Of a DNA stretch of 64,000 bases, positions 1 to 10,712 are shown piece after piece. This stretch comes from Lactarius indigo (lineage: Eukaryota > Basidiomycota > Agaricomycetes > Russulales > Russulaceae). The notes below the pieces were generated by a model. The model worked only from the letters and a program-made list of their open reading frames with translations. It ran no database searches and was not told the origin of the DNA. Location of the stretch: positions 1-64,000 of the forward strand of contig JAFKAC010000014.1 of assembly GCA_025766275.1 (NCBI GenBank), read 5' to 3'. The position numbers and the translations under genes are program-made. Positions within the stretch are counted from its first letter, which is position 1. Every line of letters begins with the position of its first letter.

Positions 1-348
1 AAGAGGCGATAGAAGAGAGCAGAAGATAGAAGAAGAGAGGAGAGGTAAACAAGTGACGATTCAAGAAGACCAAGATGGCGTATCTTGGTCTTCACAAGGT
101 AGCTTAAATACATATTGAGCAGGCTTTCAAGCGCTGCTATGAGTCACGGTAATGTAGCGTCCAACGTGTCGCGTAAGTAGCTCAAACCCTAATACTACTA
201 CTACTAGTATTAGCGGCGTAGTCCTCAGTCAGCAATCAGTGCGCAATCCCCTATCGTACTCGTAATCGCCTATCATAAGTCCACAACTAATCTACCTTAC
301 CGCCGTAGTTGCAACCGGTACAGTAAGGGTATGAGCTGAAACGTAACA
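1..348 (-). repeat. LTR-B copy 1, cut by the window start
   Basis: Reverse complement of the LTR at 60,678-61,132. Shared landmarks are an inverted GAAGACCAAGA / TCTTGGTCTTC hairpin at about 65-93, the TTAAATA TATA-like box just after it, the block reading CTACCTTACCGC, and the terminal GTAACA at 343-348. It runs off the left edge. The sequence after base 348 is not a polypurine tract or a recognisable gypsy interior, so this may be a solo LTR. Without the left flank no target duplication can be checked. Confidence 0.8.
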
Positions 349-1114
349 TTGCGCCTGCTGGCATCTATTGCAAACGGGGGTCCTTGCTGACCATCACCGT
401 GCTCAACGTGCCCAAAGGCTGCATGACACACACCCAGAATACGCATCGCACAGGTTCACCCCACTCCCTGCCCTCCGGAGTCGGAAAGCGCATAAGGGTG
501 TAAACGCGTGCGTATTCTGTGCCAACGATTCAAGTTTATAGACATAATATGTTCCTACTAAATCAGCCCCACCTCACACCTTCAGCCCCCTCTGGACCCC
601 CGCAAGCGCTGCATATGTAGGTCAAACGCTTGGTTGACTGATAGTGCACCAACAATCGCGCAAGGACTACATCAAAACCAGATATCAATGTCAGCACAGG
701 GAGACTCACATTGTTTTTTTTTCAGTACTGCAAACGGTTGCGAACGCAAAATGAACACCCACAAGGATCGTCAGGCAGCGGCGAGGGGCAACGACGACAA
801 TGGAAGGGGCAGGGAAGATGGCGGCCGCGACGGCAGCATCGACGACTTGGCCAGACTCTAAGTGTACGTTTTTTTTTTTTAGCTGCATCCCCTCCCTGCC
901 AAAGGGTACTTACCGATGTCAGGCTTGACACACTTCTGTGGGTTGGTCGGATTCTGGTCGTTCTTGTAGCAGTATGACTTATCGCGACAACTAGACCAAG
1001 AAAAGGGGTAAGTGAACTGAACTGGTGCACACCCAAGCCTAGTGCGGAGACAAGTTACGCGCCGAACGTACAGTCACTGCGGAGAGTATGCACACGTGAG
1101 ACCTTTATACAAGG
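349..1114. other. Gene-free stretch with poly-T runs
   Basis: I see no supportable gene. The open frames overlap on both strands and have no recognisable domain. Two T runs (712-722 and 869-881) look like the poly-T tracts at the right end of the window (63.3-64.0 kb), so both edges may belong to a similar low-complexity background. Confidence 0.5.
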
Positions 1115-1549
1115 TCAAAGGCAAGGTGATCACACAATGGCACGCTGAGTGGAGAACCAAGAGGACAAGTTCAACATTGGAGAAGTAAGGGAAGTACAAG
1201 GGAGATACACACCTGAGTGGAGAACCAAGAGGACAAGTTGGTTCCACTCAGGATGCTACATGAGGGTTTATATACACTGCTATGGCTGAGATCAAATTAC
1301 TACTGAACCTTGTTACGAAAGGTGCATGTAATAGTAATGAGTCAGATGCTGACACGTCGTATCTAATAATAGCGTTATCTATTGTGCTGACTGATGCACA
1401 GTCATTAATGCTGACAGAACAATGAAGTGTCCGTATCTATGAGTCACAACCCTATGATAACGTAGTCTAGAACTATCTAGAATGTTCCCTGCTTATCGTC
1501 CAATGAGAAACTATCGTACTAATGAGGAAGGTGACCTAAAGGGGTAACA
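1115..1549 (-). repeat. Possible decayed LTR remnant
   Basis: The stretch ends in GGGGTAACA at 1,541-1,549. It contains a TATATA box near 1,270 and the GAGTCA/ACGTAG word mix seen in the other minus-oriented LTRs here. A 25-26-bp direct repeat (CTGAGTGGAGAACCAAGAGG...) sits near 1,147 and 1,213. I cannot define the left end or a target duplication, so this is a tentative call from word composition and the terminal GTAACA only. Confidence 0.3.
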
Positions 1550-2159
1550 TCTCATAAAGGAGTTACTATCCCAGGGTCACGTGCTTATGGGGTGCACATG
1601 TTGGCATTCACGTGACATAACCATCTTATCATATCTAATGATAAGGGACTTGATGTTGAGCACAATGTTGGAGACTTGTACCTTCACCAAATAATATCTG
1701 TAAAAATACAGAAAAGGCAAAAATAAAGCGTCCGTGACAGTTCTTTTGTTTGTTGGAAGTAGTCGGATGCATGATGATGATGGATAGTTGTCAATGGATT
1801 CAGATGTTCGAGTGCCGCACGCAGTGTTGTTTTCGAGCGTTGCGTACACGTAACAACGCCCCCCAACACAGTGCAGACATACATGCTCCCTTACTTGCAA
1901 AATTTCTCATTTTTTTTTTTTTTTATCGAATATATGCTATCTTGACGCCAGCAAGTGGTCCGCAGGTGGAGCGGGACATGCTGGGAACAATTGTAATCAT
2001 GTGACGTTCCCTTATAATTGTATATAATAATAGACCTTTCTTGTAATATATTTTATAATTACAAATAACGCCTTCTAATTGTTTTTAAAAACCTTTATAT
2101 AAGCCAAAAACACTTTATAACTTCACCTTAAAGGAGCAATTATAAGTCTGACCGATTAT
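1550..2159. other. AT-rich gene-free stretch
   Basis: No gene is supportable. From about 1,900 the sequence is strongly AT-rich with several short inverted TTATAATT/AATTATAA words, ending where gypsy-1 LTR similarity begins. Confidence 0.5.
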
Positions 2160-2626
2160 AAGGCGGTCTGGAATTTTTGCGACACAACTTAGTGAAGCTA
2201 GGCAAATGGGGACTTGGATCACCCAACATAAGCTGAACAGGGGCACAACTGGCGACACACGCTGCAGCAAAAGATGAAGAAGTACTATTCCTTCGTGAAT
2301 AGTAGTGGGAGCCTCTTAGTCAGACTAAGGCAGTTAGGAGACAAGTCAGTGGTGGATTGAAGAAGACCAAGATGGGGACTCTTGGTCTTCTAAGACAGCT
2401 ACTTATACAGATACAACGCAGGGCTTTAAAAGTGCCACTGGAACAGTAAGAAACCAATAGCGTAACTAGCTCGAACCCTAGTACAGCTATCCTAGAAATG
2501 AGTCATACATGAGTCACAATCACATGCAACCTATGATGCTGACTGATACGATGTAAGAGTCCAATGACTAATATCAATACTGGACCGTAGTCATAACCGG
2601 TCATGAGCCAGAGGAGTTTGGTAACA
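2160..2626 (-). repeat. Gypsy-1 3' LTR (degraded LTR-A type)
   Basis: It aligns by eye to the solo LTR at 39,411-39,918: same GAAGACCAAGATGGGGACTC hairpin region (2,362-2,390), CTTATACAGATAC box, CCAATAGCGTAACTAGCTCG, and end in GTAACA at 2,621-2,626. The outer (low-coordinate) edge is degraded, so 2,160 is approximate. The pyrimidine run CCACCCCCTTTTT at 2,631-2,643 is the complement of the polypurine tract that precedes the LTR in gypsy-2. Confidence 0.75.
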
Positions 2627-5600
2627 TTACCACCCCCTTTTTCAAATGCGAGGCCCCACCTCGCATGAAAGCCAACAGCGGCCAATCTTCTGCACCTCCT
2701 TGATCACCAGAAGGTGTTAGCCCTCTCCAACCTATAGATGGAGTCCAACTTATCTTGTGTGACTTTGCCAGCTGAAGTCGAATCTCCTGCATACGTGCCA
2801 GCAACTGATCCTCATGGAATGCAGCTGCTCGTAGCGGTGAATCTCAGCCGTGAGAGATTCATCCCCTATCTTCTCGAGGGTTGCGGTCCGTAGTGTTTCC
2901 TTCCTTGATCATAACAAGGTCTTCATGGGGCGATGAAGGCCCAGTCATCGTGAGGGCGGTGCGGTTTGCGTACAGGGGCTGGCCATAGACATATGGCGAA
3001 CCCACTCACCAACCCAGCACAAACGGGGTTGCTGCACATGACCACTTGCACATGGTCGGCCTCTACAACTCGCCCTCCAGGGAGCTTGACCTTGAAGGGA
3101 ATTGAATTGGGTCCTCTATGCACTGGAACCCTTCTGGTGCCAAGAGGGAGGCGGGATCATCTTTGGGAGATCTGGGGCTCGTGGGGGCACCACTCGGAAG
3201 ACTCAGATATCTCCTCAGTACATGGGGTCTCCGTTGGTGTAGACGATATAAGGGGTGGCATCGGGATCGTCAGTGTGGCTTTGTTGTTCTGAGGAAAGAG
3301 TGTACCTCGCTGGGTATTGATCGCTATTGTCAAGAGATAGCATTATCGTCCTCCAGTACTTCTGCCTCGCCTTCCTTGCCTTCCTCCGCATCTCCACTAT
3401 GTGCAGTTGCTCGTCCTGCCATTTGCGTGCTGTCTCCTTCCCTGCATCTCCCATGCTCGGAGTCAACTCCATGCTCGTCAGCACTTGGTAGAGCCGCTCG
3501 AAGGGTGGCGAGTTCTTCAGCAGTGATGGGGGTGGTGTTGAATTGTCGGCTGGTGTCGGGGTCGATAAGGTTGTAAGTGGGGGGTGGTGTCGTTGGTGAG
3601 GACCCCTCTGGTAGGTAAGGGGAATCGTCTCTGGATGGCGTCCCACTCTTGCTGGGTGATAAGCCCCTCTTGTCAGGGACGTCTTCAGGAGCTCTGAAGG
3701 TGTGTAGCGTGTTACAGGCCACCGCACCCCTCACAAGGTGTTCGACGAGTGTGGAGTTTGGTGTGGAGGCATTGGTAGGAGTAGTCATGAGAGGATGGAA
3801 GTCAGGAAGAGGGGATGGAGACTTAGCACAACATCGCGCAGCCCTTTATATGTACTTCTTGGTTGGGGTTCGAAGTTTTGAAGTCCCGAACGGCTTGGTC
3901 GGCAAAGACATCATCCTTATCAACCCATTGATTGTCTGAGTCTGGATAGCCCTTCCATTTGACAAGGTACTGGAGCCAACATCTTTGGCCAAATTGCCGA
4001 GAGTCTAGAATCTTCTCGACCTTGTATTCTTCTTCGTTATCTACCAAATCTGGTGGTGGGCACTGGTAGTTTGGTCTGTGCGTGGGTGTCTCGCGATAAG
4101 GCGTGAGAAGGTCTATGTGGAAGATGTCGTGGATGCTCCACTGTGTGGGAAGTTCGAGGCAATAATTGACAGGGGACATCAACCTGGATGACCTTAAATG
4201 GTCCATGCCATTTTGCAGCTAATTTTGCAGTTGGCTGATGTGTACATAGGTGGCGCCCTTCAAGCCACACAAGATCCCCTTCTTTGAACTTGGGCATATC
4301 TTTGTGTTTGACCCATGACTTCTGCACCCTGAACATACAGGAGAAGGCATGCTGCCGTGCCTGTTTGAATTGATCTAGCCTTAGCGACACCTGTGGGATA
4401 GGGGATGGCCTATTGGTCCAATCAGCGCGAGGGTTGTACCCTGATAAGAGGAAGAAGGGGGACTCCCACGTGGTCTCATTTGGCCAGTTATTGTGCATGA
4501 ATTCTGCCATTGGTAGATATCGGACCCAATCGTCCTGTCGCTCATTTACCCAAAAGCGGAGGTATTGTTCCAGCCACTGATTTGTTCGTTCCGATTGGCC
4601 ATCGGTCCTGGGGTGATAAGTGGTCGAGATATTTTGGCTGATGCCAAGGATCTTGCATATCTCTCACATAAACTTGGATGCAAAACGTGGGTCTCGATCG
4701 CTGATAACACGCGAAGGGAGTCCAAATCGTGGAAAGACGTGGGATACATACAGAGCGGCTGTTCCTTCAGTGGTTATTTCTTCATGACAAGGGATGAAGA
4801 TGGCAGCTTTGGTGCAGTTGTGATCTGTTACAGTTAGAATGGAGTCGTAGCCATGGGATGTGGGGAGTTTGGTGATAAAGTCCACTGCAATAGTCTCAAA
4901 CGGCAAGGCTTCTGGTTTGGGATAGATGGGTTGCAGGGGCACTCGGATGGGACAGAGATTGACTTTGTGTCGTTGGCATTCCGCGCATCCCTTTATGTAA
5001 TCCGTGACGTCGTTTTTCATCTGTGGCCACCAGTAGTGTCGTTCTGTCAGTTGGAGGGTGTGTTTAATGCCTGGATGACCATATACAGGAGAGTTGTGAT
5101 GGGCTGCAATAATGGTGCGTTTGTCATGGATGCCGCTGGTGACCACTCGATGTCCATCTTTATACCATGTCCCCTCAATGTCTTTTAGTTTATGCACGTC
5201 AACCCAAGGCTTCAACTTAGCTATGTCCTGTTCGTAAATGGGGTGCTCAGGAGTCATTTCTACTGGTAGAATCTCCAGTCTCCCATGGGGATTTCGTGGT
5301 TCTTCCAGAATGTTGGCATGTATGAAGACACTTTCTGGTAGCACCGTTATCCCTTCGTTGTCATGTTCCCCTTGGTCGTAGTCTGGTCTTCATGACAGTG
5401 CGTCGGCGCGTCCGTTGGAAGTTCCTTTGATGTGGTGAATTTCGAAGTCATACTCAGAGAGTTCAAGTACTTCCCTGGCAACACGTCTGCTAATCTTCTG
5501 CAGTGACTTCCAGTATTGTAGGTTGAGATGGTCAGAGAAGACCTTGACCTTGTGAGGGGAGCCTGCTAAGAGAGGCCTCCAATGGTGGAAAGTTTTGACA

Positions 5601-6392
5601 ATCGCCAGGAGTTCAAGGTTGTAGATGTCATAATTCCGTTCTGCTTCATTGAGGGTGGATGAGTAATAGCCAATGGGGTGTCGTTTGCCATCTCCTTTGC
5701 GCTGAAGGAGGACCGCTCCAGTTGCAAAACCCAACGCATCGACTTCCAACTCAAATTGTTGAGTGAGATCGGGGTGCGCTAGGACAGGTTCACTGGTGAT
5801 GAGGGTTTTGAGGTCTTGAAACGCCTTTTCTTCTTTGGTTCCCCAATGCCATTTGGTGTCTTTTCGTGTGAGTTTGTTAAGTGGTCGTGCTTTGGTTGCG
5901 AATCCTTGTATAAAAGGTCAATAAAAATTGCAAAATCCAAGAAAAGAGTGGACGTCCTTAACTTTGGTTGGCATAGGCCAGTCCTTGATGCCAGAAACTT
6001 TGACAGGATCCATGCATGTCACCCCCTTTTCAAGGATTACCCCAGGTAATCCATGCGTGGGGAGTGGAAGAGGCATTTTTCGAGTTTGTAATAGAGATTG
6101 TGCTCCACGGATACGTGGAGGACGTCTTTGACCGCTTCAATGTGATCGCTTAGTGAATGCTTGAGGCCGGTAGCGATGCCAATGTCATCCATGTAGACTC
6201 TGATGACCGTCCCTCGTGCTTCATGTTTTGCCATGATGTCCCTAAATATGAAGTTCATCATGGTCTGGAACATTGCAGGGGAGTTGGTTAGGCCAAAAAA
6301 CATCACTGTAGGCTCGAATAGTCCGTATCGTGTTTTAAATGCCGCTTTCTCTTCATCTCCTTCCTTGATGTGTATATTGTTATACCTCCACC
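2627..6392 (-). pseudogene. Gypsy-1 pol, 3' part: RT (end), RNase H, integrase, chromodomain, C-terminal extension
   Basis: Read right to left: reverse transcriptase with the YMDDIG catalytic box (about 6,175-6,200), RNase H (about 5,400-5,750), integrase zinc region and catalytic core (about 4,670-5,340), integrase C-terminal part (4,040-4,510), chromodomain ending in the LVKWKGYPDSDNQW block (about 3,880-4,060), then the family-specific extension to about 2,700. It is spread over several frames with stops, so not functional. The RT is cut off at 6,392, where the hAT duplication CCTCCACC (6,385-6,392) lies; the missing upstream part is at 20,813-22,113. Confidence 0.9.
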
Positions 6393-6620
6393 TAGTGTTG
6401 CCGTGGCTCGGCTCAAATCGGCTGAGCCAGCCAAGCTGAGCTGTTTTGAGCCGAGCCAAGCTGACACATCGGCTCATGACCAAAATTGGCTCAGCTCGGC
6501 TCGCGAGCTGGCTGAGCTGGGCTGAGCCAGGCTCGATTGGGAATGATTAGATTGGGCAGGGCTCGCCCGGCTCGTGAGTACGCGTGAGTGGGCGAGAACG
6601 GTTTCTGTCTGGCTGAGCCA
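6393..6620 (+). repeat. hAT left terminal inverted repeat and subterminal repeats
   Basis: The terminal repeat is 6,393-6,415. After it come many partial palindromes of GGCTGAGC, GAGCCGAGCC and GCTCGGCTCG to about 6,620. Clustered short subterminal motifs are typical hAT transposase binding sites; here that role is inferred. Confidence 0.85.
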
Positions 6621-6839
6621 GGAACGAGCTGACCAAAAATGGAAATATATTTGCTCAATATGCGTGTCCGCTGTCCGCTGAGGCTCTCAGAAGAAAACTG
6701 GGTAGGCTCTCTTTCTTGGTGTCTCCTCAGACGACCTTGCGCAAACTCTGACAAAAAATAAAGATAAAACATATGTATTGGAGTAGACTACATAGTACAG
6801 AGAATATATTTTATGTCTATCTACTGCCCGGGGAATCGA

Positions 6840-7510
6840 AACTGCCTCGCCATCGTCATCGCTGTCGTCGTCACGGTCGCTGCAGTCGTTGTGGTGATCG
6901 CGGTCGTGGTCGCGGTCGCTGCAGTGGTGGTGGTGGTGGTCGCGGTTGTCGTCGTGGTCACCGCGGTCGTGGTGGTGGTCGCTGTGGTGGTCGCGGTCGC
7001 TGCAGTGGTGGTGGTGGTGGTCGCGGTCGTCGTCGTGGTTGCCGCGGTCGTGGTGGTGGTCGCTGTGGTGGTCGCGGTCGCTGCAGTGGTGGTGGTGGTG
7101 GTCGCGGTCGTCGTCGTGGTCGCCGCGGTCGTGGTGGTGGTCGCTGTGGTGGTCGCGGTCGCTGCAGTGGTGGTGGTGGTGGTCGCGGTCGTCGTCGTGG
7201 TCGCCGCGGTCGTGGTGGTGGTCGCTGTGGTGGTCGCGGTCGCTGCAGTGGTGGTGGTCGTCGTCGCGGTTGTCGTCGCGGTTGTCGCGGTGGTGGTGGT
7301 CGTCGCGATGGTGGTCGCGGTGGTGGTGGTCGTCGTCACGGTCGTCGTCACGGTCGCCGCGGTTGTGGTGGTGGTCGCCGTGGTGGTCGCGGTCGCTGCA
7401 GTGGTGGTGGTCGTCGTCGCGGTCGTCGCGGTGGTGGTCATGGTTGCGGCTTTGGTCGTGGTTGCGGTGGTGGTCGTGGTGATGGTGGTCGCGGTCGTCA
7501 CACCACGGGG
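6840..7510. repeat. 81-bp GC-rich minisatellite
   Basis: A CTGCAG landmark recurs at 6,918, 7,000, 7,081, 7,162 and 7,243, a period of 81 bp, in a GTGGTGGTCGCGGTCG-type background that becomes irregular after about 7,260. Because it lacks stops in several frames it gives long artificial reading frames (Gly/Arg, Val/Ala, Trp/Ser, Thr/Ala). I do not call any of them a gene. It sits between the left end of the hAT and its transposase promoter. Confidence 0.85.
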
Positions 7511-8229
7511 CTGGCGCCATCGCGCCGTGGCTGCCTTGGGGGCTTGGGGGTTCGGGGCGACGTTGTCGCAGGGCAGGTCTTGCCGCTGCCTTGTTACCTG
7601 CGAGGGCGTGTGTCTGGGCGAGTCAGTGAGCCACGAAAAAAAAAGAAATACATACCTGATAGCCAAGAGAGAGGGTGGGTCGCAGACCCGTGCCAGTGGT
7701 TCGTGCTCGTGCTGGCGAGCACGAACGCGAGTTACGCAATGCAATGGCAAGGAATTTTCGCAGCCACCGCATGTACGACACGCATTCCCACGCTCTCGTC
7801 TCGGCTCCTGCTGTCTGCTACAGTCTCATCTCTCCTCATCTCTGCCCGATCTCAGCTGATCTACTTCAACTTGCTTCTTTTATTTTTTTTTGTACTACTC
7901 TTGGCTACATCTACTATGGCTGGATCTAGGAAGAGGGCCCCTTCAACACCCAAGAGGACTCCAAAAAGGCCAAAGACCAAGAAGAGCCAGGTCAAACAGC
8001 GGGAGCTTCCTGGTGGTGCTTTGGAGATGTCTTTTCAGCTTGATGGTATGTGCTCATTGTTTTGATGGTATCCATACACTCATATTGTGTTAGTTTCATC
8101 CACAGCTGCTCAGACATCAGTTGCCAGTGCCAGACATGTGCACTTTAATCTAGGCTCTTCTGCAGCTTCAGGTGGCCCTCCTGGACCCTCACAGCAGGGA
8201 GAGGACCCCTTTGCAGGTTCTTCACCTGC

Positions 8230-8736
8230 TGTTACGGTACGGACTTAATGACTCATTACACACGACTCATGACCGGTTATGACTACGGTCCGGTATTAGC
8301 GTTAGTCATGGACTCTTACTTCGTATCAGTCAGCATAGTAGTTTACATGTGATTGTGACTCATGTATGACTCATTCCTAGGATAGCGGTACTAGGGTTCG
8401 AGCTAGTTACGCTATTGGTTACATACTGTTCGAGTGGCGCTTTAAAGCCCGCGTGTATCTGTATAAATAGTCGACTCGGAAGACCAAGAGTCCCCATCTT
8501 GGTCTTCTTCAATCCACTCTCTTGACTCGTCTATCTTGCCTTAGTCTTGAACTAAGTGCGCTTCCGCTTCTATCCACCAAGGGATAGTACTTCTTCACTT
8601 TTAGCTGCAGCGTGTGTCCAAGGACCCCTGTTCAGCTTGCGTTGGGTTGACACGTGATCCCCATTCGCCTATCTTTTGCTAAGTCGATTACGCCTTCCTC
8701 GAGTCCAAGTCGGACTAACGCCGGTGGAGCGTAACA
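8230..8736 (+). repeat. Gypsy-2 5' LTR
   Basis: Runs from TGTTACGGTACGGAC to GCGTAACA. It reads identical to 15,520-16,026 throughout. It holds the TATA box and an 11-bp-arm hairpin (see the regulatory entry). Confidence 0.97.
8462..8506 (+). promoter_or_regulatory. Gypsy-2 TATA box, LTR hairpin and self-primer sequence
   Basis: TATAAATAG at 8,462-8,470. About 10 nt later begins a perfect hairpin, GAAGACCAAGA, a 7-nt loop, TCTTGGTCTTC (about 8,479-8,507). The word ATCTTGGTCTT at 8,496-8,506 lies about 34 nt after the TATA box, where transcription should begin, and is the exact complement of the primer-binding site at 8,739. The hairpin arms are kept in LTR-A and LTR-B copies while the loop varies. 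Confidence 0.75.
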
Positions 8737-10712
8737 TTAAGACCAAGATCCTCATCGTGGCGTACTCGACCAGAGACCAGTGGACGTCATTCCGTCCCTA
8801 TCATATTGAGCGACGAGGAGACCGTAACGTACCAACAAGATTCTTAGGAGCAGCCCAGTGGAGAGAAAGAGGAGAAGACACCGGATATTTCGTAGAGTTC
8901 AACGGACCTAACCGTTTCCGACCCGTTGAGTTCAACTTTGACCATCTCTGTTGGGTCGAGGTTACTTGGAACCCCATAGATCATCGCTGGGATATTGTAC
9001 GACCAGCAGGAAGAAACTACAACTGCGATATCGACGCGCGAGAACTTAATAGCCGCGCAGATTACGGTCCTATCGATGGACAAACACAGGAACACACTGA
9101 CGAAGGGATCAGCGGAGAAGAAGCCTCCAACAGTCAACAGTCACCAAGTCGAGGAACAACACCAGCCGAAGAAGCAAGCCTAGGAGCTATCGGTGATCAC
9201 ATCATACAACAAACTGAGTTGTTAACTATTCATCAACCCGAACCAGAAGTAATCCATATCCGCAGCCCAGCAGTCGCAATGGCAACAGCCACCATCACTC
9301 AAGAAGAAGCATACCTCACTAGTGAAGCAAGAGATCAAATCGCCCTAGACGAGCAAAGACGCATTGCAGAAGAATCGCGAGCTAATCTAGCTCCCATTAA
9401 CCCATACACAGGTCATCGAATGACTGACGATGACGTAGCAATCCATCGTGCCATTGGACCCGACGTAGCCGACCCCCCCAGCGGAGGAGGACCCCCTAAT
9501 GGTCTACCTGGTGGAGGAGGTGGGGGACCCCCATCAAGAGGACCAGGGTTCGAAGGGTTCCCTGGAGGATTCCCGGGAGGACCACCAGGAGGAGGATTAC
9601 CAGGTGTAGGTCCCATCGTTCCCCCTCCAAGTAACAAGTTGGCTGGCGAAGCACCTACAGTATTCGACGGGGAACGCGCCAAAGTTGAGGCATTCCTTAC
9701 TCAATGGCATGTCTACTGGGGCATGAACGCCGACGAAGGCATTATGGCGACTCCATATCGACGTGCCCTACTCTTCCTATCTTACATCAAGGGCGTCAAC
9801 GTCAGCGAATGGGTATTGGCGATGCTCACTTGGCTCAACGGCCAGATACAAGCCGGCATACCCCGAACTAGCGAAGGACTATGGAACGAAGTCACGCGCA
9901 GCTTTATGCAGCGCTTCCGTAATACGATGGAACAAGAACAAGCTCAATACGAGCTTAAAAAGGGAATTAAGATGATTGGGGGCAATCTAGATGAGTATTG
10001 TACCCAATTCGAACAACTGATACGCCGCGCTCAATATCGACTCGATGATCCGCAAACGCTAGATCTATTTGCGAGCGGATTACCAAAAGACCTATATGAA
10101 AAGGTCTACACCCTTGACAATCCCCGCAACTACCGCGAGTGGAAGGAAGCAGCTACCACTCGTCAACAACAATATCTTCATCTTAAAGCGGTACTAAACA
10201 AGGGAGTTCCCACTGGGCAAGGATCAGGACAAGGGAGACAACGACAACAACGACAATGGCAAGGACCACCAAGAAGTTCATGGCAGCCAAGAAATCTACG
10301 CGATCCGAATGCCATGGACACTTCCGCAGATCGAATCCGAGGGCGACTTGCAGGGGCCGAAGACATACTTGCCCCTCGTCCCCCATACCGACCAAGGGGA
10401 GGATTCTTGCAAAAAGGCGGAGGACGCAACAACCAAAGGCCAGTTACATGTTATAACTGCGGGAAGGACGGACACATGGCCAGAGATTGCAGGCAGCCAC
10501 GAGGAGGGTATCAACCCCAAGCATCCACCAGTCGGTATATCGATACCGACTATCATCAACAAGAACCGGAAGTCGCTACCAGGGCGGTCCAAGACGTACC
10601 CCCTCAACAGCGCGCTAACGATTGGTTAAACGGAGTAGCAGGAGAATCGGACGACGTAAAAGACATTATCCTCCAACAATTGTGGAAAAAGGAGGGTTTT
10701 CAGGACGCCTGA
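8676..10712 (+). CDS. gag: Gypsy-2 Gag (start codon uncertain)
   Basis: The frame is open from within the 5' LTR to the TGA at 10,710-10,712. It has a Gly/Pro-rich central stretch (about 9,460-9,630), a capsid-like retrotransposon Gag domain (about 9,650-10,190), and a CCHC zinc knuckle, CYNCGKDGHMARDC, at about 10,450-10,490. Gag forms the particle and binds the RNA. The oddity is the start: the frame has no ATG until about 9,279, yet the roughly 200 codons before that look like real protein (aromatic-rich, well folded in appearance). Initiation may be non-AUG, or an unseen splice may supply the AUG; 8,676 (TTG) is only the left limit of the open frame. The last 91 nt overlap pol. Confidence 0.85.
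   Translation: MLSRLRLPRVQVGLTPVERNIKTKILIVAYSTRDQWTSFRPYHIERRGDRNVPTRFLGAAQWRERGEDTGYFVEFNGPNRFRPVEFNFDHLCWVEVTWNPIDHRWDIVRPAGRNYNCDIDARELNSRADYGPIDGQTQEHTDEGISGEEASNSQQSPSRGTTPAEEASLGAIGDHIIQQTELLTIHQPEPEVIHIRSPAVAMATATITQEEAYLTSEARDQIALDEQRRIAEESRANLAPINPYTGHRMTDDDVAIHRAIGPDVADPPSGGGPPNGLPGGGGGGPPSRGPGFEGFPGGFPGGPPGGGLPGVGPIVPPPSNKLAGEAPTVFDGERAKVEAFLTQWHVYWGMNADEGIMATPYRRALLFLSYIKGVNVSEWVLAMLTWLNGQIQAGIPRTSEGLWNEVTRSFMQRFRNTMEQEQAQYELKKGIKMIGGNLDEYCTQFEQLIRRAQYRLDDPQTLDLFASGLPKDLYEKVYTLDNPRNYREWKEAATTRQQQYLHLKAVLNKGVPTGQGSGQGRQRQQRQWQGPPRSSWQPRNLRDPNAMDTSADRIRGRLAGAEDILAPRPPYRPRGGFLQKGGGRNNQRPVTCYNCGKDGHMARDCRQPRGGYQPQASTSRYIDTDYHQQEPEVATRAVQDVPPQQRANDWLNGVAGESDDVKDIILQQLWKKEGFQDA
8739..8749 (+). 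promoter_or_regulatory. Primer-binding site, self-priming type
   Basis: AAGACCAAGAT, two bases after the 5' LTR, is the perfect 11-nt complement of ATCTTGGTCTT at the expected 5' end of the transcript. In the Tf1/sushi group of gypsy elements the mRNA 5' end itself primes reverse transcription through an 11-nt pairing; the match in length and position here suggests the same mechanism. No tRNA match is needed. Confidence 0.75.

Noticed and set aside
6773..8065. Long Gly/Arg, Val/Ala, Thr/Ala and Asp/His reading frames on both strands
   Set aside because: They are frame readings of the 81-bp GC-rich array; several frames are open at once and none shows a domain or codon bias.
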